Shown: positions 1 through 12,005, counted from the first letter of the stretch. The stretch is 64,000 nt of DNA from Schizosaccharomyces osmophilus (GCF_027921745.1 NC_079238.1:1364001-1428000); one strand, 5' to 3'. A program made the numbers and translations. The notes: generated from the sequence alone by a model not told the origin.

Positions 1-706
1 AAATAGAGAGAGTAAGTAATAGTTAATTGGGTCTGTATCTTTTGGATAAAATGTATGGAATTGATACTTCGTTTTTGGAGTTTGTTTTCAATGGAATCCA
101 TGCTTCACATAATCAGAAGCATTTGGAGTCGAGTTATTCAACAGGGATTATCGTAAATGCTTTTCTTATTCCTCTAGGGAGACGATACTTGCTACAAACG
201 CTACAAACGCTACAAACCAATATATGAAATGACTCGGGGAATCAGCTATTTTCCATTAACTTGTTGCTTGTCTGAAAGCAAAAGAGTTTTAGGAAAAACG
301 TTTATTCATTTAAATTAAAACAATAAAGAATTGGAAGAATTCTTTCTCGTCGTTCTCTATTTTTTTTTTTTCCTTTTTGATCATCTTTGCGTGAAATAGA
401 GTATAAACTACAAGAATTAAAGGGAAACAAAAAAAAAGAAAAATAAATATAATAAACGCGCTCCGTAAAACGAATGAAGCTCATCTTGAAAAGTCTTCAA
501 AAAAGTCTTATTTATGTTTACAGATCCCAAATGACAACAAGTCACAATGTTACCAGTATTTGAAATGACTGAGCATATAGACATTGAAGTCATAGAAACC
601 TTTCCGGAGCCATTACCTCGAAATACAAAAGAAAGCAGCGATCATTTAGCCAGGAAATTTGTCAGTAGAACGCAAGCGAAGCTCACTTTCCCGTGTCAAT
701 CTGCTG
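1..706. other. Intergenic region upstream of atg8
   Basis: No convincing gene is visible. The short open frames here have no recognisable motif. The stretch holds a three-copy tandem 9-mer (listed separately) and homopolymer T/A runs around 360-440. The part next to 706 is presumably the promoter and leader of atg8. Confidence 0.6.
191..217. repeat. Three perfect tandem copies of a 9-mer
   Basis: The unit GCTACAAAC occurs three times in a row without mismatch. It lies in noncoding DNA about 490 bp before the atg8 start codon. No function can be assigned; it may simply be a slippage product. Confidence 0.8.
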
Positions 707-1257
707 ATGCGGTCTCAATTCAAGGACGATTTTTCCTTTGGTATGTCATGGATGTGTAAACAAAGAACCTTTTAGCTTTCCGTTCTAATTGCTTTTTGTT
801 TCACTACTTGATTTGTTCCCATTGGTTCCATTCCTAACGAGTATATTCAGAGAAACGAAAAACCGAGTCTCAAAGGATCCGTGAAAAGTATCCTGATCGA
901 ATTCCTGTACGTTCATTCATTGTACAAGTTGAAAATCTCTACCATTCTTTTTCTCTTTACAATCATGCTAATTTCATTGAGTAGGTAATTTGTGAGAAAG
1001 TCGACAAATCTGATATCGCCGCTATCGACAAAAAGAAGTATCTGGTTCCATCAGATCTTACGGTAGGCCAGTTCGTATATGTTATTAGAAAGCGTATCAA
1101 GCTTTCTCCAGAAAAAGCTATCTTTATTTTCATCGATGAGATTTTACCTCCTACTGCTGCTCTGATGTCCACGATCTACGATGAACACAAGAGCGAAGAT
1201 GGCTTTTTGTACATCACTTACTCTGGAGAAAATACCTTTGGAACTTGCCTCCATTAA
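707..1257 (+). CDS. atg8: Autophagy ubiquitin-like protein Atg8
   Basis: Atg8 is the ubiquitin-like modifier that is conjugated to phosphatidylethanolamine on the growing autophagosome membrane. Three exons (707-740, 851-906, 985-1257) splice in frame to 120 residues; introns are 110 and 78 nt with GT/AG ends. The product begins [15 protein letters not shown], carries [13 protein letters not shown] and ends YSGENTFG followed by four residues (TCLH). From family knowledge, Atg4 cleaves after that Gly116 to expose the lipidation site, so the short tail fits an unprocessed precursor. The chosen ATG gives the canonical family N-terminus; an ATG further upstream (547) opens a different frame and is not used. 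Length is as expected for the family. Identity is certain. Confidence 0.97.
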
Positions 1258-1846
1258 TTTTTGTAATCTTTTCTACCCCCTTTATTCTTACATTTTCCCC
1301 TGTTCTTTTTATCATGATTGAGTAACAAGGCATTTTGCAAAGCAAAAAAAGGAAAAGAATAAAAAAAAAAAAAGAGAAAAGGAAACCCACTTCAGAAATG
1401 CCTTTTTCGTTTTTATGCTGCATATCTTTTACTCGGTTTTTTGTATCTTTTACTGATGAAGCTTATGAAATGATTCATGCCCTGCCTGCGTTGGTTCGCA
1501 TAAACTGATAATTCGACTTTAATGAATTCGCAGTTTCCATGCTTATTCCTTTTTTTTTAATATAATTCTTTACCATACAATATGTATTGGGGTTGTTAAT
1601 GAATGTACCTTTTAATCTCCATGCAAAACACATCTTCTCCGAAATCATCGTTAACATTCGATTGAACCAAACATAATTAAATAGCCATTAAATATCATTA
1701 TCTGAAATCATCTAAATAAAACAAGAAAGCTAATCCTACTTGAATCATGCTATAGGAATTATTATACATATTTGCACATTAATACATATAATATTGCATA
1801 GATATATCTGAAATACCAAAAAGGTTATAAACTCAAAAATATTTTT
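1258..1846. other. Convergent intergenic region atg8/rnf10
   Basis: This is 3' flanking DNA between two convergent genes. It is AT-rich with A and T runs near 1360 and 1550, and I see no coding or RNA signal. Confidence 0.6.
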
Positions 1847-3925
1847 TCACCGGCGCCCTCCTCCGGTGCTTAATAATACAAGTTTTTTCTTTTTCTTGTT
1901 CTTTGAATTTTTGGTATTCGTGCTCATGTTTGCAACCTTGTCCCATTCGACCTTCCAGGCATCCGAATCATCACTTTCATCGGATACATACGAAGCTCCA
2001 GAAATTGCCTGTGTTCCCCATACCGTTTGTACTCTCTGTTTCTCCGCCGCCTTTTGACTAGTATCCACCATATTAGAAGCTTGGGTTTCCTCATTCGAAT
2101 GTGTTGATGAATTGCCCTCACCAGCCGCATTCAGGGAGTCCAAGGTAGGAAAGGCATCAGCCGTACTTTCTTCTTCGACTATTTGACGCCTTATAGGCCG
2201 TTGCATATTAAGTTCTGTATAAATTTGATCCTCAGTAGCTCGCTGTGCTTTTTGTCGATATTTTTCTTCCCGTGTTTCTTGGGCCTTGTGTTGCTTACGA
2301 CGTTTATTGATTTCGGCCCTAAACACCTTCAACGTCTCTTCGGGGACTACTTTGGACCAATCACACTCTATAAAGGCGACTTCACAGCCTTCAGGTAGGT
2401 GTCCCATATATTTGAAGCGTTGCCTAAATTCCGCGTTTACGGAATGTCCTGAAGAAATTCTTTCTACGATAGGTCGCAGTTCATTCGGAAAGCGGGCGTA
2501 CGACCCAAATGCTGTTTTCAGTATTCGAATATCCAATGGTGCTAGGTATACATGTGAATGTGCTGACGGTTGGTAGAATAGATAGGATTCTGTCTCTCCC
2601 GACTCACCAGCACCCTTTCCAAGATCTTCAACATTCGACAGCTGTTTTAATGCGTTATTTTGTAAACTTAGGTTATCAATACTAGCCACAAGCGAGGCTC
2701 TTTCATTTTGATCCAGACTGGAGGATAAAACGGTTGTATGATCAAGAAGCTTTGCAGTAGCTTTTTCGTAATAATCATCTGCCACTCCATACAAATCGAC
2801 ATCTTCAGCGGCTACTTGAGCTAACTGTTCGATTTCGTTGCTATGTTGTTGAAGCATGTACTCATGAGTTCCGATTATAATACGAGCATACGCGGCACCA
2901 TCCATAGAGACGTTGGGTAAATTGTCAGTATGGAATGAACCGTCAACCGCAAGAGATCGAAACGCTCTGGGGAATGCCAAAATTGAACCGACATTTCTTT
3001 GATATAAATGAAGACATACCAACTTTCCTTCTTCTAATTTTTGAAATTCTTCATCCTGTACCCAACGGATAGGGCGAATATCGCGAATCCTAATAACATC
3101 CAAACAAATCGGACACGTTCGAATACCACATCTTGGAACCTTAAAACCGGAATGCTCAGCTGCCTTTACTTCTTCATTCGTAGGTGTTTCCATATACCGA
3201 AGTAAGCAAGGGAAACAAAAAACATGACCACATCGGGACATACGAGCCGCAACCGGCTTTTCACCGAGACAAAAAGGACAAACAGCAACTTGAAAATCAG
3301 AAGAGCACAATACTTGCCAAACATCTTCCCACTTCACAGGAGCGTCTGGATCTAACTTTTGATAAGCATATTCTCCCAAAGGCGAGACAATAAATCGATA
3401 ATTTGCATTCACATAGCGGGCCTTATCCATGGGATGATAGCCTGAGCCATAACCGTAAGTATTATATTGTCTAGTTCGCCTAGGAGCAGACATTGTGCTG
3501 TACGTATTTCTTGGGGCAAATTGGAAATTCAATAAGTGGTTTAAACTTATTTGACCACGACGATTCGTCCTACCAGACAGAATATCAAAAAGATGATCAT
3601 CATCTTCGTTTTGGGCATCTTCTAACGACTCATTAATTGCTTCAGCGACGGCGCTCGTCTTTTTGCTTGGTCGTGTGTTGCTCTTATGTGATTTTCCGCC
3701 TGTAGTAGAAGGTTGATTTTTTCGAGGCATTCTTTGACTGCTCTTGGAAGACCCACGTGAATTCGATCGCTTCATAGTACGAGACTCTGTGTTTTTCCCT
3801 TTATTTGATGCATGCGAAGATGATGCTTGGTTGGGAGAAAAACTGGGAGCATTCACGTTCAGTTTGTTGACGGCTCCCATATTCGCTGTACTTTCTCCCG
3901 TGTCTGATGTTTCTGTGCTCACCAT
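1847..3925 (-). CDS. rnf10: RING-finger E3 ubiquitin ligase, RNF10/Mag2 family
   Basis: The product is a 692-residue predicted ubiquitin-protein ligase of the RNF10 (budding yeast Mag2) family, which acts on stalled or surplus 40S ribosomes in other eukaryotes. One uninterrupted frame. After a low-complexity, Ser/Arg/Lys-rich N-terminus of about 120 residues, a C3HC4 RING is readable: Cys216, Cys219, Cys232, His234, Cys237, Cys240 and, after a long insert, Cys271 and Cys274 (CPFCLG ... CGHVFCFPC ... CPICLDV). A charged helical stretch near residues 540-580 and a basic, Lys-rich C-terminus (KNKKKKKLV) follow. The start is the ATG at 3925; the codon before it is TTG. Substrate is inferred from the family only. 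Confidence 0.92.
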   Translation of the reverse strand: MVSTETSDTGESTANMGAVNKLNVNAPSFSPNQASSSHASNKGKNTESRTMKRSNSRGSSKSSQRMPRKNQPSTTGGKSHKSNTRPSKKTSAVAEAINESLEDAQNEDDDHLFDILSGRTNRRGQISLNHLLNFQFAPRNTYSTMSAPRRTRQYNTYGYGSGYHPMDKARYVNANYRFIVSPLGEYAYQKLDPDAPVKWEDVWQVLCSSDFQVAVCPFCLGEKPVAARMSRCGHVFCFPCLLRYMETPTNEEVKAAEHSGFKVPRCGIRTCPICLDVIRIRDIRPIRWVQDEEFQKLEEGKLVCLHLYQRNVGSILAFPRAFRSLAVDGSFHTDNLPNVSMDGAAYARIIIGTHEYMLQQHSNEIEQLAQVAAEDVDLYGVADDYYEKATAKLLDHTTVLSSSLDQNERASLVASIDNLSLQNNALKQLSNVEDLGKGAGESGETESYLFYQPSAHSHVYLAPLDIRILKTAFGSYARFPNELRPIVERISSGHSVNAEFRQRFKYMGHLPEGCEVAFIECDWSKVVPEETLKVFRAEINKRRKQHKAQETREEKYRQKAQRATEDQIYTELNMQRPIRRQIVEEESTADAFPTLDSLNAAGEGNSSTHSNEETQASNMVDTSQKAAEKQRVQTVWGTQAISGASYVSDESDDSDAWKVEWDKVANMSTNTKNSKNKKKKKLVLLSTGGGRR

Positions 3926-4696
3926 CAAAAATAAAAGATTAACAAGCTCAAAAGTTGTTCATTTAAACCACGTTAATCCTTCCAAAACTATTTTTCAGCG
4001 GTTCCCTTCCTAGGGACGTTTGTGTAATGGGTAAATAATAAATGGCCTCCATATCCATGTAAGGTGTTTCATATTGTCGATTCCTCGATACAATAATACT
4101 TGTAATATACGACATTTATGCAGAAAAAGAAAGATTGAATGTAAATAGAACCCAAATACGAATTTAGAGTAAGCCCTTTCATTAATCTATTCAGGCATAG
4201 TGCTAGAACTATTGATTCGTTCCTTCATTCATGAGTTTTTTTAAAGATACAGATCGCACTTACGATCCTTCTTAAATGTCTAAAACTTTAGAAGACCGAA
4301 AAATAATAAAAAAACCACGTTTCAGACTCATAGAAACAGAATTATACTGAATGACTCAGGAGGAGAAGAAAGAGATAAAAACAACTGTTTTTAATACCAT
4401 ATTGCTGCATAGCAGGAAAGTCAGGATCAAAAACACAACACAGATTAAAAGAAAAGTATTTCTTCAGTGTCTTCCTTCACCTCCGCAATGCCTCGAACTG
4501 GATTTATCCATGAAACTTGTTTTTCTTTGAATGTTTACTAATGAAATATGTTCTAGTTCGGTATACAATTGTAACGAATGTTTACGCCGTTTCCTATGTA
4601 GTAATGAATGCCATGTCACTAGACACCAACAGAAGCGTACATTAGCCAAATTGGAACAAAATAAACAAAAGCTTCTGTTTTTAAGGGCTTATTTTC
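3926..4696. other. Divergent promoter region rnf10/ubp3
   Basis: About 770 bp between the divergent starts of rnf10 and ubp3. Short open frames exist (for example 4464-4649 on the minus strand) but have no recognisable features. No RNA gene or repeat was seen. Confidence 0.6.
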
Positions 4697-6262
4697 ATGC
4701 GAGATTTTAAATCTGCAACCGACACGGCGCCTTTAGAGAATCTTCATCTCAGAAGAGAATTTTGCATTAATTCTGTGGTATGAAAATTTCCTCAATAAGC
4801 TGTATTCTAATGAACTTAGCTACCATGGTATTCTTGTAAGAAAAGCGAGTTTCCTAAGAGAAAGCCACGAAAATTCACTGCTCCGAAGCAGCTGAACAAT
4901 TCGGTTCAGATAAACAAAAGTGTTGGGAATACGAAAGCTATTCCAAGTAAGCCCAAGTCTTGGTCTGCTGTTGTGAAAAAGCATGTTCGAGTGCCTTTTA
5001 CACATGGTGGTCCGACCACTGTAGCTACCCCCAGCACATCAACGGCACCAATGGAGAAGAAGAATGCAAATGCAGCATTTGCTCAACTAATTGATACTTT
5101 TCAGCCCGACTTTCAACCAAAAAGTGTTATTCAGCCTCGTGGGTTTATAAACACAGGTAACATTTGTTTTATGAACTCAATTTTGCAGGCTTTACTCTTT
5201 TGCGTACCTTTCTACAATTTACTCAAGCTTATCAACAAAAGCGTTCCCTATAACTTTGAAAAATCCACACCCTTAATTGAATCTACAACTTTGTTTTCAA
5301 ATGATTTCAAGCAAAAATGGGACAAGGATGAGGAACAAGGTGATTCTATTTTGCCAGAGGTTGTGTACTCTTCCACCAAAGGAAATCCCCGCTTTGATAT
5401 TCTTCAAAGCGGAGAACAAGAGGATGCTGAAGAATTTCTAAATCTGTTTTTAAATGAGCTTCATGAAGAATTTTTGAACGAGTACAAGATCTATCATCAG
5501 AAGAAAGGACACAAGACTGATGGAGAAACTGTCAAGGTTATGAATGGCATAACCGATTCTCTTGAAAGTAATGATGATAATAGTGGATGGACAGAGGTTG
5601 GGAAAAACAAGAAGCCTGTTATCGCAAGATCGGCAACGGTAGAGCGTTCCCCTATAAGTCAGATTTTTGGTGGTCAGTTGCGCTCTACATTGCGTGTTCC
5701 CAACCAAAGAGATTCAGTAACATTAGAACCGTTTCAACCTTTGCAACTTGACATCCAAGCTGATGACATACTCTCTGTTACCGACGCTTTGGATAAGATG
5801 ACGGAGCCCGAAGTCCTGCCTGAATGGCCCTCCTCTAAGGGAACTGTCACTGCTACAAAGCAAATGTACATAGAATCCTTACCTCCTGTGCTAATTTTGC
5901 ACCTGAAACGCTTTTTCTATGATATGGCTGGAGGTACACAGAAAAATTATAAGCCCGTTGCTTACCTGGCGGATTTGACCATTCCTCAAAGTGTTTTTAG
6001 TCCTTCTATCCGCGGAACTGTTCCCACTGAGTACAGTTTGAATGCTGTTGTGTACCATCATGGTATTTCTGCTTCCGGTGGTCATTATACTGTGGACGTT
6101 AAACAGCATGACGGAAGTGGTTGGATTCGTATTGACGATACCCATATTCATAAAATTCAAGTTTCTGATGTTGAGATTCCCAAGGCTGCTGTCGAGACCG
6201 GCAGCTATGGCGGTTCAAATGATAAAGTGGCATACTTATTATTCTATACGCGAAAAAATTAG
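4697..6262 (+). CDS. ubp3: Ubiquitin carboxyl-terminal hydrolase Ubp3 (USP10 family)
   Basis: This is a thiol deubiquitinase of peptidase family C19, acting in budding yeast with the cofactor Bre5; its counterpart Nxt3 is also in this window. I place a short first exon at 4697-4777 and a 42-nt intron at 4778-4819 (GTATGA donor, CTAAT branch site, TAG acceptor). The join is in frame, giving 507 residues. The Cys box GFINTGNICFMNSILQAL puts the nucleophile at about Cys143; the His box NAVVYHHGISASGGHYTVDV puts the catalytic His at about 449. A PWYSC/FPKRK stretch just after the splice resembles the N-terminal motif of fungal Ubp3 proteins, which supports the exon 1 model. The catalytic frame has no ATG at its 5' end, so an upstream exon is required. 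Confidence 0.93.
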
Positions 6263-7061
6263 GGCAATATGGAAAGATAAAGTAACAATCAAAGCACAGT
6301 ATATATATGTATATGTATATGTATATATATGTATTTTTTTTTTTTTTTTTTTTTTTGATTTCTGTGTTAAAGTCTTCAACAAAATTCGTTGTCTGTGTTA
6401 CAAGGTACACTGTAACGAAATATGGGTGAATGATTTTACGAAAGTCCAATTTTGCTTTCGTGAACGGTATAAAAAAGAAGTTATTTATTTTCATTCCTTG
6501 TGCGTATTCTTTCAAAAGCCGCTTGTCCAATTTATATAGGAACGTCCCCTTATCTTTTCAAAGTAAAGCATATGATGAAGTTTTTTTTTTTTCGGGTTCG
6601 CTTTTTTTATTTGGTTGTACAGTAGGGAGATCTGGTATTCGTCGAATTTGTTCTTTACGATTCTTTGTTATGCTGCTATAGGTTAACAGTAATCATTATA
6701 TAATCATTGAAGAATTCTTTCTTCGTCAATCACAATAATCTTGTTTAGATGTTTGGTCATGTACCCTAAGTGTACAGTACAGTACTACAGTCATGAAGAA
6801 GGCATTAGCAAAAAATATGGGGATTTTGAGAAAGTTCAATCCTCTATTTATGTACTTTTTAAGAATTGTTTTTTCTTTTCTTTTCTTTTCTTTATTCTTG
6901 TTTTTTATTTTTTTATTTTCGATATCTATTGTGTTTATATCATATTCCCCCACTGAGTACAAGCAACTAGCTACCTTACAAGTAATTAAGTAACCCATTA
7001 TTTACCTCCATCATTGTTAAGCCTATATCAGAAGGAAAAACACAACCAAAAGCTTTTAACC
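6263..7061. other. Intergenic ubp3/erd2 with simple-sequence tracts
   Basis: The gap holds an AT dinucleotide-rich tract (6299-6333) leading into a run of 23 T (6334-6356), and a CTTTT-type repeat near 6865-6890. No gene was identified. The distal part is the presumed erd2 promoter. Confidence 0.6.
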
Positions 7062-7804
7062 ATGTCTTTGTTCAGTGGATTGGGTATGAAGAAGGGTTTT
7101 ACTTAAAAATTCTAATTAAACCAGGCGATTTGGCCCATTTGGCTGCGATTTTCCTTTTGTTACAAAAAATGAGAAAATCGAGATCGTGTTCAGGAATTTC
7201 ATTAAAATCACACTTGCTCTTTCTTTTAGTATACATTACAAGATATCTGAGTACGTCGAATATACCTAGAAGTGAAGAATAGAAGCTAATCCATTCGCGT
7301 TTTCGCGGACTAGACTTGTTTTGGCGTTTTGGAAACTTTTACTTCTTCTTAATGCGTATAATATTTATCTGTTCTGAATTCTATATCTGTTATTTAATAT
7401 TACAGAATTTACGACCTACATATGACAAACGTCTGGACACTTTTCGTACTGGATACCTATTGGGCGGTTGCGCGATTTTGACTCTCATTTACCCTAGTAA
7501 ATACAACGTTTCTGGTATTTTATGGACATTTAGTATCTGGTTGGAAAGTGTAGCTATCTTGCCTCAGTTGTTTATGCTTCAACGATCCGGTGAAGCCGAA
7601 ACCATAACTGCTCATTACTTGCTTGCCATGTGTCTTTATCGTGGTCTTTACATCCCTCATTGGATATACCGCCTAGCAACTCAAAAGCCCGTCATGGCTG
7701 TCTCGGTGATTGCTGGAATTGCTCAAACGATTCTCTATGCCGACTTTGCTATTGTCTATCGACGCACTGTGTTGCAGGGAAAGAGGTTTCGCTTGCCAGC
7801 ATAG
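7062..7804 (+). CDS. erd2: ER lumen protein retention (HDEL) receptor Erd2
   Basis: Erd2 is a seven-helix Golgi membrane protein that binds the C-terminal retrieval signal of escaped ER residents and returns them in COPI vesicles. Exons are 7062-7083, 7125-7250 and 7314-7804, with introns of 41 and 63 nt. The splice yields 212 residues, the usual size for the family. Family landmarks are visible: the N-terminal [37 protein letters not shown], and [20 protein letters not shown] followed by HYL and YRGLYI. The protein is hydrophobic throughout. The initiator is [14 protein letters not shown], matching other fission-yeast Erd2 N-termini as I recall them. Confidence 0.96.
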
Positions 7805-8867
7805 AAGATGTTTCACATTGTTATGAATATGTATGTTGTTATTTCATTAACAATATGAATAGGTGTACGAACCATTTCCAAAGATCAAAAAATAAAGTAT
7901 GAAATTATATGTTACGTTACGATCGAAAACCTTTGTAGATGATCAAATCCCGCATTGAGAATATTGAAATTAATTGATTTCCAAGTCTTTCATTGCAGAA
8001 TAACCCAAAAGCGACATCCAGACTATTTTGCCATATGTACTTCCGATATTCATTCATAAATCATAAACGCCCAGGCTGTAAGTGAGAAGCATACAATGAT
8101 TGCTCCAACACTGAATCCGCAACCCTTCCCTTTCTTGAAAAATGTATAAATTCATTAATAGGCAGAAAGACATGAGAACTTGTAGAGACAAACTTTCATT
8201 ATTCAGCATGCTGTGCATTCATATGACAGGAAACGCAAATTTCAACGACATAGAGAAACTTTCGACAAAGGCATCCTCGATTTAATCCATTTAATATATC
8301 ATGTCTTGGTGTTATCGGGCCAAGAAAACTCGTTCAAGGGTTTAGTCTCTACATCGTAAACACATGCCTACTTCTATTACACTTTGGAAAATATATATAT
8401 TATATGTTATATATTTGCTTACATTCAGATGGTGTGAAAGTTGCTATCCCATCAAGGGAGTGATTTTCACGGTTATGAAAATCAATATCTAGTCAAACTG
8501 ACAACGACAAATGAAAAGAGTAGCTTGAGTTAATTAGCTATATGCTGTACAGATGCTGATATTGTCCAAAGATTTGGCTGACAAGATAGATTGTTGAAAG
8601 GCGAAACAAACGAATATACAGATCCCGTCGGAGCGTAACAAAAAGAAAGGCTAAATATATCGAATAAATTAACACATAAACGTCTGTACCATATACAGAA
8701 ACAGAATAGAATAAAGCCTTGGGAAGAAGCAGATACAAATCAAACGGTATCATATATTTAGTTTATAGTATAAAAATTCAGTTCCATTTAAAGTTCACTA
8801 GTACTAAGTATTCATCATGTCCACAAGAGATAGCATGTATAACGTTAACGCTAGATGAAGAAAATCT
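7805..8867. other. Intergenic, between erd2 and the ABC-transporter relic
   Basis: AT-rich DNA with no supported gene. A minus-strand open frame at 8538-8753 is hydrophobic but matches no part of an ABC transporter that I recognise, so I leave it out. Confidence 0.5.
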
Positions 8868-11060
8868 TATTTCACCGGTCGTTTTTCCCGTCAATTTCGA
8901 AACCTTGCTCGACTACAAGTTCATAGTAACAATTTCCTTTCCTCACAAACTTGCTATGTCACCAGCTTCAGCAATAACGCCGCCGTCGAATCTAAAAATG
9001 CAGTCGGCATGTTGAATGGACGAAAGCGATGAGCAATAGCTACTGTGGTGCGACCCTTAGAAGCTTTGTTCAAGACTTCTTGGACTACACTTTCACTATA
9101 ACTGTCCAAAGCACTCGTTGCCTCATCTAGCAATAATATTTTGGGATTCCGAATTAGCGCGCGAGCAATGGCGATTCTCTGTTTCTGTCCACCGGAAACC
9201 GAACAACCTTTCTGTCCAGAAAGCGTTTCATAACCATTAGGCAAACCCATGATAAAATCATGAATATTTGCCATCTTACAGCATTCCATAACTTCTTCAT
9301 CCGTGACATCTCTCGGAGCACCAAGAACGATATTCTCTCTAATAGTTCCCTGGTATAATGTTGGCTCTTGTGATACAAGAGCTATCTGCTTACGGTAGTC
9401 ATTAATGTTGTATTCACGAATATCGACACCTCCAACTTTTACAGATCCACTTTCGCATCATAAAAGCGTTCAATAACGCAAATCGTTGTTGACGTACGAC
9501 ATCCTAAAATATCCACAAAAGCAACAAATTGACCAGGCTTAACTGTCAAGTTGAGACCACAAAGTATCTGGACATGCTTTCTCGTAGGATACCGAAATTT
9601 TACATCATTATTTTCAAAGGAGGGGGTTTTCAAGTATTCAATTTGCGTCCTTTATCAGATCACGTATCGATTTTTGGTCTTCTATCACACAGATACTTAA
9701 TTAAGCCGGCGCTCAATTTGGCCTTCGAAACGTCAGCGGCATAGCCCAAGAATTGTCCAGCTTGCTGAACACCATAAACGACACCAATATAACAAGTAAA
9801 ATAGTCGACCAGACTATATTCACCTTTACGCACTAAAGTAGCAACATAACAAAAGCCCAACCCATTCACCAAATATGTTACAGCTTGCGATGCAGAAAAC
9901 AACAAAGCAGATATCATAGACGACAAAGCCATCTGCCTACCGGGTTGTACCAATGATGCACAATAATGTTCATATACCTTCGGTTCTCTTGTGAGACTGG
10001 CAACTGTTTTAATAGCTGATGTAGATTCACAAGCAAACGCAGCAGACGATTTGTACGCTTCTGACAATTTATGCTGGATTGGATCTAACGAAGCAACCCT
10101 ATAATAGACAGAAGCAATCATTACAGGAAAAGTGGCTAATATAACCAAAGACTACTTCCATCCAAGAATTTGCGAAAGAACTGAAACTGAAACTACATTT
10201 GTAAGAATTTGCACAAACGTTCCAAGTGTGGATCCGGTCAAGCCCTTCAAGTCCTGAATAGAAGTTGAAAGTGAAGCGGTCAAAGCACCTACGGAAGTCT
10301 CACTGCGGTTAAAGAATCCAGCGTCTTGTCGAATAAGGATATTGAAGAGAAGCCGACGAATGCGTAATTAAATACACCCTGACATATAAGACATATCTAC
10401 CTGACATATGGCATGACCTAAAAATTCCGCAACAGCAACAATTAACCAATAGACACCAAATTTACGAACTTCATGAAAATAGTCCGGGGACGCTACATTT
10501 GCAAAACTGTTCATATACCATGCGCAGTACCACAAACCATGGATGCTAAGATACCGACTATTAGTTATGAATTTCCAAAGCACCATCAACAAAAGAATGA
10601 ATAAAAACAAATGCTTTCAAGGAGCTGATATTGGTAACACTACTCTCAATTTTTGATGCAGCATCTGTATCTGTGCTTTCTTCATCTTAATAGCCCAAGC
10701 TTTTCTTCGGCAAATTAGATATAGAATCAATTGGTAATTGGGCAAGTGGTTTATTACGAAGCGAAGTTGTGCCATTCTCTTTTTCTTTTTCAATAACTAA
10801 AAGGAAAGATATTCTGGGTAAAGAACTGTCGCTTCCATTTCGTGCAGCAGTTATAACAGATCCACCAATATTCTCCGCTCCCGTCTTACTGACAGCATCA
10901 TAAGTTTCTGCACTTCCATCAACTTAGCATAAGCTCCATTTAAGGCCAATAATTCAGTGTGAATTCTCTGTCCAACAATCATTCTTCGACGAGAAATGAA
11001 GACATGACAATTCATTGTCTGTTCGGCCCTTTTCCAGCAATTCCTGCAATTGTGTACTGT
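8868..11060 (-). pseudogene. 5'-truncated relic of a Pmd1-type (ABCB) multidrug transporter
   Basis: Minus-strand fragments, spread over all three frames, follow the order of the second half of a P-glycoprotein-like full transporter. From 11060 leftward they are: the end of the first nucleotide-binding domain (ELLEKGRT, then ELLALNGAYAKL at 10957-10922), a linker, second membrane-domain pieces (about 10610-9660, including a clean 162-codon stretch), and the second nucleotide-binding domain (9633-8868) with SVSGGQKQRIAIARALI and ILLLDEATSALDS. The tail ends near YYELVVEQG. The first membrane domain and most of the first nucleotide-binding domain are missing. The second Walker A has decayed (ILGCRTSTT where GXXGXGKST is expected, so the Lys is lost), and stops and frameshifts separate the pieces. 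It interrupts the expected erd2-nop2 neighbourhood, so I infer a dead paralogous copy of the pmd1 family. Confidence 0.88.
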
Positions 11061-12005
11061 AGGGTATTATATATATAGTATCGTCCATTGATTAAGTTCT
11101 ACCGTCGCTTTGCGATAGCATCGATAGATATATTATAGAAAGATCGAATGTATAGCTAGAAAGTAAACCATCATGTAGGTGCGATACATATTCACGTAAA
11201 TGAGTATAAACCCTCAGTTGATTATTGCATCATCTACAAGTCAAGGTCATTCACTAATCTTGCAAACAAGCCCCAGCGACCTACATTTCAGACATGATTC
11301 TACCACCCACCGTTTTCCACTATTTTGGAGGAATGTCATTATCCATAGTCTGCACTCATAATCCGTCCATGTTCCCAGAGATAATGTTCCTAGATGGGAC
11401 CAAAGAATTAGATGAATGAATGTGGTCAAGATTTACGATTCCAATTTAAATCGTTCCTTCTGTATACAATTCTGAAAACATATTTTGGATCATACGTCAA
11501 CGTTAACATATAACTGGAAATACAAATCCAAAGACGGATTCACCAAAATCGGGTGATTTCGTTACTAATGCTGGTTTAATTTCCCAGTAACACTTAGCCA
11601 TACACGTTGATTAATTGTTCTCTGATGATCCTCTTGTGAAAGACTTTGCTAGACCAAGTAAACTCGTATTCACATTCCGTTGTATATAAGAAAGCCATTA
11701 CAATAAATTATTCTCTCTATCCTTCATAACTGTTAGGAACTTTCCAAACTTGGAAGTCCCCAAGGATTGTCTTATGGTACATAACAACTCCGCTAGAATT
11801 CTCAACCCATGGTGTTGTTAGTCCACCGTCATCATCTAAGGAAATGTAATTAAGGATGTGTAGTGAAGTGCGGTAACTACCAATAAAGACATTCAAGACA
11901 ACTTCTTATATCCTTAAAGAAAAGAGCAGTGCTTAATTTTTTACATTCTACCAAACATAAACATTTGGGGATTGTGTTGTAGAAACGAGTTGTTTATAAT
12001 AAAAA
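11061..12005. other. Intergenic with a small gene relic
   Basis: Mostly unexplained AT-rich DNA. The minus-strand stretch 11717-11905 is open for about 62 codons and ends in a natural-looking stop, but lacks an ATG (see findings). The last ~100 bp are the presumed nop2 promoter. Confidence 0.5.

Noticed and set aside
547-759. ORF overlapping atg8 exon 1
   Set aside because: The real Atg8 start at 707 is in another frame and gives the family N-terminus; the upstream ORF is incidental.
8538-8753. Hydrophobic minus-strand open frame beside the ABC relic
   Set aside because: It has no similarity to transporter segments that I can recognise, and the relic's natural C-terminal end is already accounted for at about 8868.
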